64,000 nt of DNA from Herbaspirillum frisingense GSF30 (GCF_000300975.2 NZ_AEEC02000006.1:1-64000), one strand, 5' to 3'. Numbered from the stretch's first letter, positions 51,879 to 60,709 are shown. A program made the numbers and translations. The notes: a model not told the origin generated them from the letters alone.

Positions 51879-51902
51879 AAATGATTGTCTGGAATGTCGC
51901 GC

Positions 51903-52829
51903 ATGAAGCAAATGAATATCGGGGCGGTGGACCTGAACCTGCTCAAGACCTTCATCGTCATCTGGGAGTTGCGCAGCCTCACCGCCGCCGCCGAGCGCCT
52001 GCACCTGACGCAACCGGCAGTGAGCCATGCGCTGCGCCGCCTGCGCGAGATGTTCGACGATCCCTTGTTCGTGCGCAGCACCACTTCCATGGTGCCCACC
52101 GAGACGGCCATCCGCCTGCACGAGCCGATTGCCCGCGCCCTGGGCATCATCCACGAAGCCCTGCATACCCATTCCAGTTTTGATCCGGCCACAGCCACGC
52201 GCAGCTTTCATCTGGTGATGTCGGACATGTCCTGTAGCCACGTGCTGCCGCTGCTCATGGAAGAGCTGGCCCATGCGGCACCGCATGTCTCCATCGAGGT
52301 GCAGCAGATGGCCATGGAAAACCTGGGCGCGGCCATGCGCAATGGCGACATCGACCTGGCCTTCGGCTACCTGCCGGGCTTGCCGGAGGATTGCCAGAGC
52401 CAGCTGGTGCTCAATGACGACTACATCTGCATGCTGCGCAAGGAGCATCCGATGGTGGGGCAGGCCCTGACCATGGAAAACCTGCTGCAGCTGCGCTACG
52501 TCTACACCAACACCAATACCACCGGCCACCAGCTGGCCGAGGATGTGTTGCGCAATGCCGGTGTGAAGCGCGACTTCGCGCTGCGCATGCCGCATTTCAC
52601 GGTGGCACCGGAGATCGTGCGCCATACCGACCTGGCACTGTTCCTGCCACGCAGCATCGCCGAGCGCCACAATCTGGACGGCGCCTTCGTGCTGCTGGAC
52701 CTGCCGCTGGAGATGCCGCGCATTCCGGTGAGTCTCTATACCCACACCCGTTTCTCGGCCGACTCGGGTATCCAGTGGCTGCGCAGCCTGTTGATCGAAA
52801 TGTTCGGGCGCGAAGAGATCGCGCCGTGA
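51903..52829 (+). CDS. LysR-family regulator (NodD/NahR-like group)
   Basis: 308 aa. HTH at residues ~10-65 (LNLLKTFIVIWELRSLTAAAERLHLTQPAVSHALRRLRE followed by FDDPLFVRS), typical of the NahR/LinR/NodD branch controlling aromatic degradation. Effector domain with MSDMSCSHVLPLLMEEL. The start is chosen among in-frame ATGs at 51894, 51903 and 51912. Divergent from the flavin reductase; shared AGGGTCAAAT motifs suggest it also controls the operon transcribed from 59771. Confidence 0.9.
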   Translation: MKQMNIGAVDLNLLKTFIVIWELRSLTAAAERLHLTQPAVSHALRRLREMFDDPLFVRSTTSMVPTETAIRLHEPIARALGIIHEALHTHSSFDPATATRSFHLVMSDMSCSHVLPLLMEELAHAAPHVSIEVQQMAMENLGAAMRNGDIDLAFGYLPGLPEDCQSQLVLNDDYICMLRKEHPMVGQALTMENLLQLRYVYTNTNTTGHQLAEDVLRNAGVKRDFALRMPHFTVAPEIVRHTDLALFLPRSIAERHNLDGAFVLLDLPLEMPRIPVSLYTHTRFSADSGIQWLRSLLIEMFGREEIAP

Positions 52830-52902
52830 TGCTTCGCTGAGCCCTGCCCATGGCTGCGGATGACTGTCGCAAATACATGGCATCAGCGGCGCGGATTTGA
52901 CC

Positions 52903-53889
52903 ATGCAGCCTGCCTGCAACGACACTGCAGGCTGTTCATTTTTCTGCCCCTGCCAGCCCGTGCGCGCCATTGCCTATCACCGTTACGGACCGCCGTCCGT
53001 GCTCGAACCGAGCGATCTCGATGAACTTCCCCTGGCGCCTGACCAGGTGCAGGTGGCCATGCATGCGGCCGGCGTGGCGCCGGTCGATACCAAGCTGCGT
53101 GCCGGCCTGCTGCAGCATCTGCTGCCGCTGAGTCTGCCCAAGGTTCCCGGTCGGGATGGGGCCGGGGTGATCACGGCCATCGGTGCCGATGTGCAGGGCT
53201 TGCAGGTGGGTGACGAGGTCTGCGTCATGCCCGGCATGCTGGGGCGTGGCACCACCCTGGAGTGTGCCGTGCTGCCGCAGCAGCAGGTGGTGCGCAAGCC
53301 GGCTAGCCTGTCGATGCAGGAAGGTGCGGCCTTGCTGCAGCCGGGGGCGAGTGCCTGGATTCCGCTGCTGCGCACGGCACGCATCCAGCCCGGCATGCGG
53401 GTGCTGATCCACGCCGGTTCCGGCGCGGTGGGTAGCTTGATGGTGCAGTTGGCGGCCCATCTGGGCGCCGATGTGACGGCGACCTGTCGCAGCAGCAATG
53501 TCGATTACGTGGCGGGCCTGGGTGCCAGGCAGGTGATCGCCTATGACCGTGACGACTTTTCTGCCGTGCGTGAACAGGATGTGGTGATCGATCTGGTCGG
53601 CGGCGCCACCCATGATCGGTCCTACCCGCTGCTGCGGCGTGGCGGTCATCTGGTGTGGCTGGTGGCGGCACCCATCCGCGACAGAGGCAGCGAGTTCGGC
53701 GTGACCGTCACCCGCTCCCTGATCGAGGAAGACCAGCAGGTCCTGCAGCAGGTGGTGGACCTGGCCGCGCAAGGCGTATGGCGTCCGGCCATCAGTGCGG
53801 TCCTGCCCATGGCGGAGATCGCCCGGGCGCACCAGATGCTGGAAGAGGGCGCGGTGACGCGCGGGCGGCTGGTGCTGGAGATCAACTGA
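52903..53889 (+). CDS. NADPH:quinone oxidoreductase-like MDR protein
   Basis: 328 aa from ATG 52903. Zinc-free medium-chain reductase: PGRDGAGVITAIG, the nucleotide-binding GSGAVGSLMVQLAAHLGADV and a C-terminal EEGAVTRGRLVLE. The family start usually lies directly before RAIAYHRYGPP, which would be GTG 52960; the first 19 residues look non-native. It may reduce a quinone or enone formed by the monooxygenase. No Shine-Dalgarno at either start. Confidence 0.85.
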   Translation: MQPACNDTAGCSFFCPCQPVRAIAYHRYGPPSVLEPSDLDELPLAPDQVQVAMHAAGVAPVDTKLRAGLLQHLLPLSLPKVPGRDGAGVITAIGADVQGLQVGDEVCVMPGMLGRGTTLECAVLPQQQVVRKPASLSMQEGAALLQPGASAWIPLLRTARIQPGMRVLIHAGSGAVGSLMVQLAAHLGADVTATCRSSNVDYVAGLGARQVIAYDRDDFSAVREQDVVIDLVGGATHDRSYPLLRRGGHLVWLVAAPIRDRGSEFGVTVTRSLIEEDQQVLQQVVDLAAQGVWRPAISAVLPMAEIARAHQMLEEGAVTRGRLVLEIN

Positions 53890-54012
53890 CCCTGCTCGGG
53901 CTTCTCCCTGGGCCGGTCGGCAGCATCGCCGCAATGCAGGCACAATGGCGCGGTCCGGCGGTTGACGTTCCCGTTCCCCGCCGTTGATCCATCCCCCCTT
54001 CAGGAGAGACTC

Positions 54013-54336
54013 ATGTCGATCGCACTCACCGGCGATGTTCCCTATTACGCCGTCATCTTCACTTCCTTGCGTACACCGGGCGACCATGGCTATGGCCGCA
54101 TGGCCGAGACCATGGTCGAGGCGGCATCGCGCCAGCCGGGCTTCCTGGGTGTGGAGTCGGCGCGGGAAGAGGTCGGCATCACGGTCTCCTACTGGCAGAG
54201 CCTGGAGGCTATCGCCGCCTGGAAACGCGATCTCGATCACCTGATGGCCCAGCGCCTGGGACGGGAGCAGTGGTACCAGGCCTATCGCACCCGCATCTGC
54301 AAGGTCGAGCGCGACTACGGTTTTGTGCGGGATTAA
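54013..54336 (+). CDS. Antibiotic-biosynthesis-monooxygenase (ABM) domain protein
   Basis: 107 aa single ferredoxin-like ABM domain: YYAVIFTSLRT at the start, MAETMVEAASRQPGFLGVESAR in the centre and a YWQSLEAIAAWK segment. These small proteins act as cofactor-free monooxygenases or as haem/quinol-binding dimers. CAGGAGAG lies 5 bp before the start. The stop is only 5 bp from the convergent hydrolase stop. Confidence 0.88.
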   Translation: MSIALTGDVPYYAVIFTSLRTPGDHGYGRMAETMVEAASRQPGFLGVESAREEVGITVSYWQSLEAIAAWKRDLDHLMAQRLGREQWYQAYRTRICKVERDYGFVRD

Positions 54337-54341
54337 GCTGA

Positions 54342-55154
54342 TCAGCAATGCTGCTGCAGGAATTCCATCACCGCCTGCGCAAAGCGGGCGGGAATCTGGT
54401 CCGGCATCGGGACCATGCCTTCTTCCAGCGTCTGCAGGCGGCTGCCATGGATGGCAGCGGCGATGTGGTCAGCATAGGGCGCGGCATGCGGATCGCGACC
54501 GGCGCGCAGCACCAGCGTGGGTGCGCGCACCTGGCCGATGCGCTCTTCCATGCGGTAGTTGCGCACCACGATGTGACCGTGCGAGGCCATGGCGCCGGCC
54601 TTGATGGCGTCGCCGATGAAACGCGTGAGCAGCTCGGTATCGCCCTCGCGATAGAAGGGCTGTCGGCGCTGCCACAGTTCTTGCAGGTGGCTGCCGTCGG
54701 CGCGGACTTCCACGTCGTCGATGGTGCGCTTGCCCGCATGCGTGGTGCGGCGCGCTGCATCGTTGAAAGGGCAGGAGGACAGCACCAGCGCCGCCACCCG
54801 CTGCGGCGCCGCGACCGCCATTTCCATGGCGGTGACGGCGCCGGTGTGGTGGCCCACGACGGCGGCCTTCTGCAATCCCATTCCATCCATCACTTCCAGC
54901 GCCAGTTGCGCCCAGCGTTCAATGCTGTGCTGTTCCAGCGGCAGCTTGCAGGAGTCGCCGAAGCCGATGGTATCGATGGCGATGGCATGAAAGCCTTGCC
55001 CCAGCAGCGGCAGCACCTCCCTGAATTCATCCCAGGAACGCGGAGTCTGGTGCAGCAACAGCACCGGAAAGCCGGCCCCCGCGCTGGCAACGTGAAGCGG
55101 GCCGGCGCTGGTGTCGATGAACTGGCGGCGAATGGGAGAGGTGGTGGACTGCAT
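54342..55154 (-). CDS. Alpha/beta-fold hydrolase with His at the nucleophile position
   Basis: 270 aa. Alpha/beta hydrolase pattern (LLLHQTPRSWDEF for the oxyanion hole, AIAIDTIGFGDS). The nucleophile elbow reads GHHTGA (residues 101-106), with His103 where Ser, Cys or Asp is expected. GNHTG-type elbows occur in a minor branch of the fold. It could be a non-hydrolytic member (for example a cofactor-independent oxygenase-like or binding protein). First gene of no clear operon; it lies 41 bp downstream of the SnoaL-like gene on the same strand. Confidence 0.85.
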   Translation of the reverse strand: MQSTTSPIRRQFIDTSAGPLHVASAGAGFPVLLLHQTPRSWDEFREVLPLLGQGFHAIAIDTIGFGDSCKLPLEQHSIERWAQLALEVMDGMGLQKAAVVGHHTGAVTAMEMAVAAPQRVAALVLSSCPFNDAARRTTHAGKRTIDDVEVRADGSHLQELWQRRQPFYREGDTELLTRFIGDAIKAGAMASHGHIVVRNYRMEERIGQVRAPTLVLRAGRDPHAAPYADHIAAAIHGSRLQTLEEGMVPMPDQIPARFAQAVMEFLQQHC

Positions 55155-55195
55155 CAGGCGCGTCTTTCAGGAAATGAACTAAACGATATAAAAGA

Positions 55196-55759
55196 TTATT
55201 CCTTCATCAGCACCGAATAGCTTGGCACGTTGTTGGCCCAGCCGGTGGTCAGCGGCGCCACGAACACATTCTCGGTACGGGTGCGGGCGATCTTCCAGAC
55301 GCCATCGACCTTCTTGAACAGGTTGTTGAGCCGGCTGGAGCGCAGCAGCGAGGAACCGTCGCCGAAAATCCAGGGCTGGCAATGAACCCACTGGCCATCG
55401 GCATGGGTGCATTCGGCGTTGACGTGGATCTGTTCCGAGGTGAGGTAATGCACGTTCAAGAGCAGTTCGGGGTCTTTCTTCTGGCCCCAGAAGGCCTGGA
55501 AGTGCTTGCGGATGGCGTCCTTGCCGACGGCCTGGCCGAACTGGCCTTCGTAGTAGGCGCCCACGCCTTCCCAGATGGCATCTTCGGCGTAGAGTTCGAG
55601 GATCTTCTCGATGCGCTCGGCGTCGTCGGCCACCGGTTCGGGGCAGGGGGTGTCGCACAGGAACATGTAGCGTGCCTGGATGCGACGGATGTCGGCTTCG
55701 GCTTCGAGCACGTCGAGACGGCGTTTGAGTTGCAGGATTTCCTGGCTGATATCGGTCAT
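55196..55759 (-). CDS. SnoaL-like / NTF2-fold protein
   Basis: 187 aa. SnoaL_4-type domain: an N-terminal helix with heptad-like spacing (ILQLKRRLDVLEAEADIRRIQARYMF), ELYAEDAIWEGVG and a VWKIARTRTENVF terminus. The fold covers ring-hydroxylating dioxygenase beta subunits, dehydratases and cyclases. The start at 55759 fits the family but lacks a Shine-Dalgarno. Cotranscribed with the hydrolase and probably part of the monooxygenase pathway. Confidence 0.82.
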   Translation of the reverse strand: MTDISQEILQLKRRLDVLEAEADIRRIQARYMFLCDTPCPEPVADDAERIEKILELYAEDAIWEGVGAYYEGQFGQAVGKDAIRKHFQAFWGQKKDPELLLNVHYLTSEQIHVNAECTHADGQWVHCQPWIFGDGSSLLRSSRLNNLFKKVDGVWKIARTRTENVFVAPLTTGWANNVPSYSVLMKE

Positions 55760-55874
55760 GGTGGGAGGTCTCTGGTTGTTATTGAAAAGCCACCGTACAC
55801 GCATACACGTACGGTGGTTGCCGACGATGAGCGCAGCGCTGCATCGTCGGCGGAACTGGCAGGCGGCTTGCGCC

Positions 55875-56693
55875 TTACAGGTAGCGCGCCAGCAGCTTGC
55901 GGGTGGCCACGCGCAGGACGCGGTCGAACAGGTAGCCCAGCAGGCCCAGGGCGATGATGCCCACGAACACCCATTCGGTACGGCTGAAGTTGCGTGCTGT
56001 CCAGATCAGCGCGCCCAGGCCTTCGCGGGCCGAGACGATTTCCGCCGAGACCACGGTCAGGAAGGAATTGCCCATGGCGATGCGGGCGCCGGTGACCATG
56101 AAGGGTACGGTCGAGGGCAGGATCACGGTGGTCAGGATCTTCCACTGTCCGGCACCGAGCGAGGCCGCGGCGCGCAGGCGCAGCGGGTTCACCGCCTGGA
56201 CCCCGGCAATCGTGTTCAGAGTGACGATGAAGACGGTGGTGTAGAAGATCAGTGCGATTTTCGACAACTCGCCCGGGCCAAGCCAGATCACGGCCAGGGT
56301 GACGAAGGCGATCGGCGGGATGAAACGGAAGAACTCGATATAGGGATCGAGCAACTGGCGTACCGTTTCGAAGCGTCCCATGAAGATGCCCAGCGGCACC
56401 CCGATCACCACGCCTGCGCCCCAGCCGGCCAGGATGCGGCCGGACGAAGCCAGCACCGACTGTTGCAGGGTGCCGTCGCTGATCAGTTCCAGCGCGGCGG
56501 CCCAGGTCATCGAGACCGAGGGCAGGAACAGTGGCGAAGTGGTCATCGAGACCAGTTGCCACAGGACCAGACCACCGACGATGGCGATCACCGAAATCAG
56601 GAAAGGACGGGCTGCTTTCATACGACGCCCCAGGTTGGATGGCATGGCCGACTCTTGTGCCGTCGGGGTGGCTGTCTGCGAGAGCTGCGTCAT
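55875..56693 (-). CDS. NitT/TauT-family ABC transporter permease
   Basis: 272 aa, about six membrane helices, with the coupling segment ASLGAGQWKILTTVILPSTVPF. The N-terminal ~35 residues are polar. The ATGA overlap with the ATPase stop at 56690 shows translational coupling. Belongs to the second importer of this type in the window. Confidence 0.92.
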   Translation of the reverse strand: MTQLSQTATPTAQESAMPSNLGRRMKAARPFLISVIAIVGGLVLWQLVSMTTSPLFLPSVSMTWAAALELISDGTLQQSVLASSGRILAGWGAGVVIGVPLGIFMGRFETVRQLLDPYIEFFRFIPPIAFVTLAVIWLGPGELSKIALIFYTTVFIVTLNTIAGVQAVNPLRLRAAASLGAGQWKILTTVILPSTVPFMVTGARIAMGNSFLTVVSAEIVSAREGLGALIWTARNFSRTEWVFVGIIALGLLGYLFDRVLRVATRKLLARYL

Positions 56694-57487
56694 TTCACTA
56701 ATTCCTCTTCGATCAATCCCTGGGCGCGCAGTACGCGGTTCACTTCGGCGCCGATATCGTCGCGGATGCGGGCGTACAGTGCCATGCAGGCCGGGTCGGC
56801 CGGATCGCGCGGATGCGGCAGGTCGATGGTTTCGATGGTCTTGATATGGGCGCGGGGACCGGCGGTCATGGTCACCACACGGTCGGCCAGGAGGATGGCT
56901 TCCCAGATGTCGTGGGTGACGAAGACGATGGTGCAACCGGTACTCTTCCAGATGCGGTCCAGTTCGCTTTGCAGCACTTCGCGGGTCTGCGCATCGAGGG
57001 CGCCGAAGGGTTCATCCATCAGCACCACCGAAGGCTCGTTGACCAGTACCCGGGCGATCTGGGCACGCTGGCGCATGCCCCCCGACAGTTCGGCGGGAAA
57101 CTTGTCGATGGCATGCTTCAGGCCCACCAGCGAGACATAGCGCTCGGCAGCCGACCGTCGTTCCGCCGCCGGCACGCCGCGCAGCTTGAGGCCGTATTCA
57201 ACGTTCTCACGCACGCTCAGCCAGGGAAACAGTGCCTCCGAGGACTGGAACACCACGCCGCGATCCAGCCCCGGTCCCTTGACGCGTTTGCCGTCGATAC
57301 TGATCTCGCCGGCCACGTCCTGGAAGCCGGCAATCGCATTGAGCAGGGTGGACTTGCCGCAGCCCGACGGACCCAGCAGACAGACGAATTCACCGGCGCG
57401 GATATCGAGGTCGATGCCGGCCATGATTTCATTGTTGCCGATGGTCAGGCCCACCCGCTTGATGGAAACAGAGGATCCATGTGCCAT
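56690..57487 (-). CDS. NitT/TauT-family ABC transporter ATPase
   Basis: 265 aa. Walker A GPSGCGKST, LSGGMRQRAQIAR signature, VVLMDEPFGALD Walker B and FVTHDIWEAI are intact. Starts 3 bp after the binding-protein stop. Together with its neighbours it imports the substrate of the flavin monooxygenase pathway. Confidence 0.94.
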   Translation of the reverse strand: MAHGSSVSIKRVGLTIGNNEIMAGIDLDIRAGEFVCLLGPSGCGKSTLLNAIAGFQDVAGEISIDGKRVKGPGLDRGVVFQSSEALFPWLSVRENVEYGLKLRGVPAAERRSAAERYVSLVGLKHAIDKFPAELSGGMRQRAQIARVLVNEPSVVLMDEPFGALDAQTREVLQSELDRIWKSTGCTIVFVTHDIWEAILLADRVVTMTAGPRAHIKTIETIDLPHPRDPADPACMALYARIRDDIGAEVNRVLRAQGLIEEELVK

Positions 57488-57490
57488 GAC

Positions 57491-58450
57491 TTACCCCTTG
57501 TAGAAGCCGCGCTGCAGTACCTTGCTCATGTCCACCGGCGCCTTGATGGCCTGCTTGGAGAGCAGGAAGTCGCCGATGGCGTTGGCGGTCTTGAGATCGG
57601 TATCGGTGAAATCGCGCACCACCGGTTCCATGTCCTTGAGCGAGTTCAGTGTCTGCGGCACCGGGATGCGGGTGACGGCCTGTACCGATTGCGCCGCGCG
57701 TGGCGGGTCCTTGCGGGTGATCTCGGCCGCTTCGGCCAGGGCCTTGAGGATATTGCCGGCCACTTCCTTGTTGGCGGCCAGCCAGCCGGCGGTGGCCGAG
57801 AGCCACAGCGTGCTGGTATAGCCGACGTCGCCACAGGTCATGAGCACATGGCCGCCCTGTTGTACGCCCAGCGTAGGCCACGGCTCCCAGACGAAGTAGG
57901 CGTCGATGTCGCCGCGCGCCAGCAGGGCCGGCAGCTCCGGCGGGCCGGAGCGCACCATCTCGATCTTGCTGGCGTCGAGCTTGAGTTGCTTGATGGTCAG
58001 GCCGGTGACGTATTCCGAGACCGAGCCGGCGACGATGCCGAACTTCCTGATCTTGTCGGCCGAGGTGATTTCCTTGCGGGCCACCAGCTTGAGGTAGGTC
58101 TTGGACTGGTAGGTCACGGCCAGCGGACGCAGCTCGGCGCGCGACAGGCGCACGATGTGCGTGGGTTCGCCGGCACAGCCCAGGTTGACCTGGTTGGCCA
58201 CCAGCGCATTGAGCGCCTCGCCGCCATCGGTATAGGACTGCACCGTGACATTGGGGGCGCCGTGCTTGGCGAAGAGCTTTTCGTTGGCCGCCACGAAGAA
58301 GGCTGTGAACACCGGATCGGCACCGACGCCGATGGTGACGGGGGCTCCCTGTGCCAGGGCTGGCAGGGCAGGGGCGGCACCTGCGGCGAGCATCGAAGCG
58401 GCGCCGAGCAGAAGCTTGCGGCGTTGTGGCGAGACGGTGGAGTGGGTCAC
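57491..58450 (-). CDS. NitT/TauT-family periplasmic binding protein, Tat-type signal
   Basis: 319 aa. The N-terminus carries a twin-arginine motif (PQRRKLLLG) followed by a hydrophobic region ending near ALAQG, so export is probably via Tat. The mature part has the SsuA-like fold (FFVAANEKLFAKHG, AYFVWEPWPTLG). Ligands of the family include sulfonates and aromatic acids. Confidence 0.9.
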   Translation of the reverse strand: MTHSTVSPQRRKLLLGAASMLAAGAAPALPALAQGAPVTIGVGADPVFTAFFVAANEKLFAKHGAPNVTVQSYTDGGEALNALVANQVNLGCAGEPTHIVRLSRAELRPLAVTYQSKTYLKLVARKEITSADKIRKFGIVAGSVSEYVTGLTIKQLKLDASKIEMVRSGPPELPALLARGDIDAYFVWEPWPTLGVQQGGHVLMTCGDVGYTSTLWLSATAGWLAANKEVAGNILKALAEAAEITRKDPPRAAQSVQAVTRIPVPQTLNSLKDMEPVVRDFTDTDLKTANAIGDFLLSKQAIKAPVDMSKVLQRGFYKG

Positions 58451-58583
58451 GAGCTTGGTCCTCTTTGTAAGGTTGGTGAAACGCCAGTGGAGTTGGCAGG
58501 CACAGCAGTAACAAAGGCAAAAACGTCACGGATGCTTGCGGCTGCGGCCGAGGCGCAGGCAAGACTTGGGAAGGGAATGCGCC

Positions 58584-59771
58584 TTAGCGCTTGATCCCCA
58601 GCTTTGCAAAAAGCGCGCCAGCGCTTTCGTAGTTTAGTTCCGAGAGCGCGGCGTGCTGGGTGACCACCATCGCATCGCGCACGATGCGTTGCATGCGGTG
58701 GGTGCGCTGGATGGCCGCCATGCCGGCGGCCTGGTAGGCGTCGTTGACCACTTCCATTGAGACCCGGGCGGCGTAGGTGGCCGAGAGCTTGAGCATCATG
58801 TCGATCTCTTCGGTGACGGGATTGCCGGCCACGATCTGTTCCCAGGCCTGTTCGCAGGCGTCGTAGAAGAACATGCGGGCGCTGCGCCACTTGGCTTCGG
58901 ACAGGCCCAGCTTGATCTTGTAGTAGGCGCGGTCGGCCAGTCGCAGTGCGCCGGGCATGATCTTGGCGCCGCCGGCCATGTCGGTGACGATGTCCAGCGC
59001 GGCGCGGGCCAGTCCGATGTTGACGGCGGCATGCACCTCGGCCTGATAGGCCAGCGCCGGGTAGCGATACAGGGGTTCATCGATCAGGCCGGCGGCACCG
59101 CGTGCGCAGGTCCACTCATGGGCGACGAACTTGTCCTTGAGGCGGGTGTCGTGGCTGCCGGTGCCTTGCATGCCGACCACGTTCCAGTTGTCGATGATCT
59201 CCACCTCCTGTGCCGGCATGACGGCCATGAGCGCCGGTTTTTGCGTGCCATCATCGGCACCGGTGTTGTCCTTGATGCCTACGCCGATCCAGTCGGCGCC
59301 CTTGCAGCCGCTGGCGAAGTGCCAGCGTCCGGTGATTTCCCAGCCGCCGGGGACGGCCTTGGCTTCCTGCAGGGGATAGAGGCCGCCGGCATAGACCTGG
59401 TCGGGGCCATCGGCGTAGATCTTGCGTTGTGTTTCAATCGGCAGGGCGGCCAGATAGGTGTTGGCCGACCCGAAGGCGGCGACCCAGCCGGCCGAGCCAT
59501 CGGCCTTGGAGATACGCTCGACCATGGCCAGGAAGGCCGCCGGCGCCAGCGCTTCACCGCCGAACTTGCGCGGCGTGCCGCTACGGAAGATGCCGGCCTT
59601 CTTCATCGTCGCGACGATGTCGCGCGGCACGTGGCCGAGCTGGTCGAATTCATCCCGACGGGCGGTCACTTCCTCGATGAGGACATCCATTTCGGGGGAG
59701 TCCGCATGCGGGGGCGCGGCGGTGACGACTTTCTTCTGGACGGGATAAACATCGAGCGTAATCGAATTCAT
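58584..59771 (-). CDS. Group D flavin-dependent monooxygenase (acyl-CoA dehydrogenase fold; HsaA/DszC/HpaB-C2-like)
   Basis: 395 aa. The acyl-CoA dehydrogenase fold is evident (KADGSAGWVAAFGSANTYLA, GRWHFASGCKGADWIGVGI, NWNVVGMQGTGSHD). The WHFASG segment is typical of two-component hydroxylases such as HsaA and p-hydroxyphenylacetate hydroxylase C2 and not of true acyl-CoA dehydrogenases. It needs reduced flavin, probably from the reductase at 51199. It hydroxylates an aromatic or N/S-heterocyclic substrate. First gene of the minus-strand operon before the importer, with a LysR-like motif upstream. Confidence 0.9.
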   Translation of the reverse strand: MNSITLDVYPVQKKVVTAAPPHADSPEMDVLIEEVTARRDEFDQLGHVPRDIVATMKKAGIFRSGTPRKFGGEALAPAAFLAMVERISKADGSAGWVAAFGSANTYLAALPIETQRKIYADGPDQVYAGGLYPLQEAKAVPGGWEITGRWHFASGCKGADWIGVGIKDNTGADDGTQKPALMAVMPAQEVEIIDNWNVVGMQGTGSHDTRLKDKFVAHEWTCARGAAGLIDEPLYRYPALAYQAEVHAAVNIGLARAALDIVTDMAGGAKIMPGALRLADRAYYKIKLGLSEAKWRSARMFFYDACEQAWEQIVAGNPVTEEIDMMLKLSATYAARVSMEVVNDAYQAAGMAAIQRTHRMQRIVRDAMVVTQHAALSELNYESAGALFAKLGIKR

Positions 59772-59824
59772 GGCACACCACTTTGGTTGAAAGAAGGTAG
59801 CTGAGTGTCATCCTCGGTCAAAGC

Positions 59825-59853
59825 AGGGTCAAATTCTATTTAGGAATTGTCCC
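59825..59853. promoter_or_regulatory. Putative LysR site before the monooxygenase gene
   Basis: AGGGTCAAAT with an imperfect inverted partner (GGGTCAAATTC and GGGACAATTC on the other strand), ~54 bp upstream of the start codon at 59771. The 10-mer is identical to 51873-51882 next to the LysR gene. The AT-rich flanks (59840-59880) suit a promoter. Confidence 0.5.
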
Positions 59854-60135
59854 AATGAATATTAGTAATAATGAGTAGAGCGCTCCGTAATCGCGCACGG
59901 CGCCCCTGGCCGGTGCACGGCAATCTGGCGCAAAGCAGCTGTGGTCAAGGAGTTTCCGCTGGTCATGCACCAAACGCGAGAGCGCTGGCGACGTGCCGGG
60001 CAAATCATTTACGTTATTTATGGAGCTAATCCGTGGTGCGGATTTGCGTTGGGTGGGAGAGGCTGACTACCATCAATGCCGAGATTGAAATGAACGTCGT
60101 TCAGTTTCGTCATAGGCTCCTTCTGGCCTTCTTTT

Positions 60136-60170
60136 CAGGCGGACTTCGCGAGGAGTTCGCCTGTTTTCTT
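60136..60170 (+). terminator. Orphan plus-strand terminator; possible small RNA end
   Basis: CAGGCGGAC/GTTCGCCTG stem (one G-T wobble, 10-nt loop) followed by TTTTCTTTCC. No plus-strand gene precedes it in the 500-bp gap 59772-60268. A short hairpin (TGAACG/CGTTCA) lies ~40 bp upstream. It may end a small RNA of roughly 100 nt. Nothing else is recognisable in this gap except the LysR-like site. Confidence 0.5.
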
Positions 60171-60268
60171 TCCTGTTCCTCTTTCTTGATGCTTCCCATT
60201 TTTCCTTCCGCTGAGAATGCGGGTGGAATGACTTCCTGCTTGCTCTTCTTCGATTTTCCTTCCCACGC

Positions 60269-60709
60269 TCATCGCCAGTAGGCATCGTTGCAGCCGGATT
60301 CCCCAATCATGCGCAACTGATATTGCAGCGGCTCGCGCTTGAGGATGTCGGTACGCAATATGGACACTGACCTGCCGGAAAGACGCAAGGTCCTGGTGAG
60401 GGTATCGAATTCGTTCGCAGCCAGTGCACGGATGCCGCAGGCGGCGTAGAGCCTGGCTTCGTCGGTGGCGCTGTCGTCATCGAGCATGCGCCGGAAATCT
60501 TCCAGCGCGGTGGGGTTTTGCAGGATGCGGCGATAACGTCGTTCGCTTTCGCTGATGTGGCCGATGAAGCCGACCTGACCGAGGGCGAAGACCGAGGTCT
60601 GTTTCAAAGCATGGATATCGTCTTCCAGCGCAGTAGTGGGCCATGCCGGAGCCGTCATGGCGATGCTGACAAACGATAGGGACAATGACAGAAGCAGGTG
60701 CGGTCTCAT
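60269..60709 (-). CDS. Secreted hypothetical protein (146 aa)
   Basis: 146 aa. Signal peptide (MRPHLLLSLSLSFVSIAMTAPAWP), mature part predicted helical, with RMLDDDSATDEARLYAACGIRALAANEFD, which resembles a HEAT-like helical pair, and two mature Cys (the second in ESGCNDAYWR near the C-terminus). The start at 60709 has AAGAAG upstream; the longer frame to 60856 has no signal sequence and runs into the terminator of the receptor gene. No known family is recognised. Confidence 0.75.
   Translation of the reverse strand: MRPHLLLSLSLSFVSIAMTAPAWPTTALEDDIHALKQTSVFALGQVGFIGHISESERRYRRILQNPTALEDFRRMLDDDSATDEARLYAACGIRALAANEFDTLTRTLRLSGRSVSILRTDILKREPLQYQLRMIGESGCNDAYWR

Noticed and set aside
4813-51904. 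Identical 16-mer TGGAATGTCGCGCATG before the DapA-like gene (4813) and the LysR gene (51889)
   Set aside because: A single shared 16-mer in a GC-biased 64-kb window can arise by chance, and the genes are unrelated in function.
58584-59771. Annotation as acyl-CoA dehydrogenase
   Set aside because: The WHFASG segment and the genomic flavin reductase indicate a two-component monooxygenase; CoA-pathway genes are absent from the locus.
60073-60306. 77-codon minus-strand frame in the gap after the secreted protein gene
   Set aside because: It is Arg/Lys/Glu-rich, overlaps the orphan terminator and the 3' end of the secreted-protein gene, and has no family pattern or Shine-Dalgarno.
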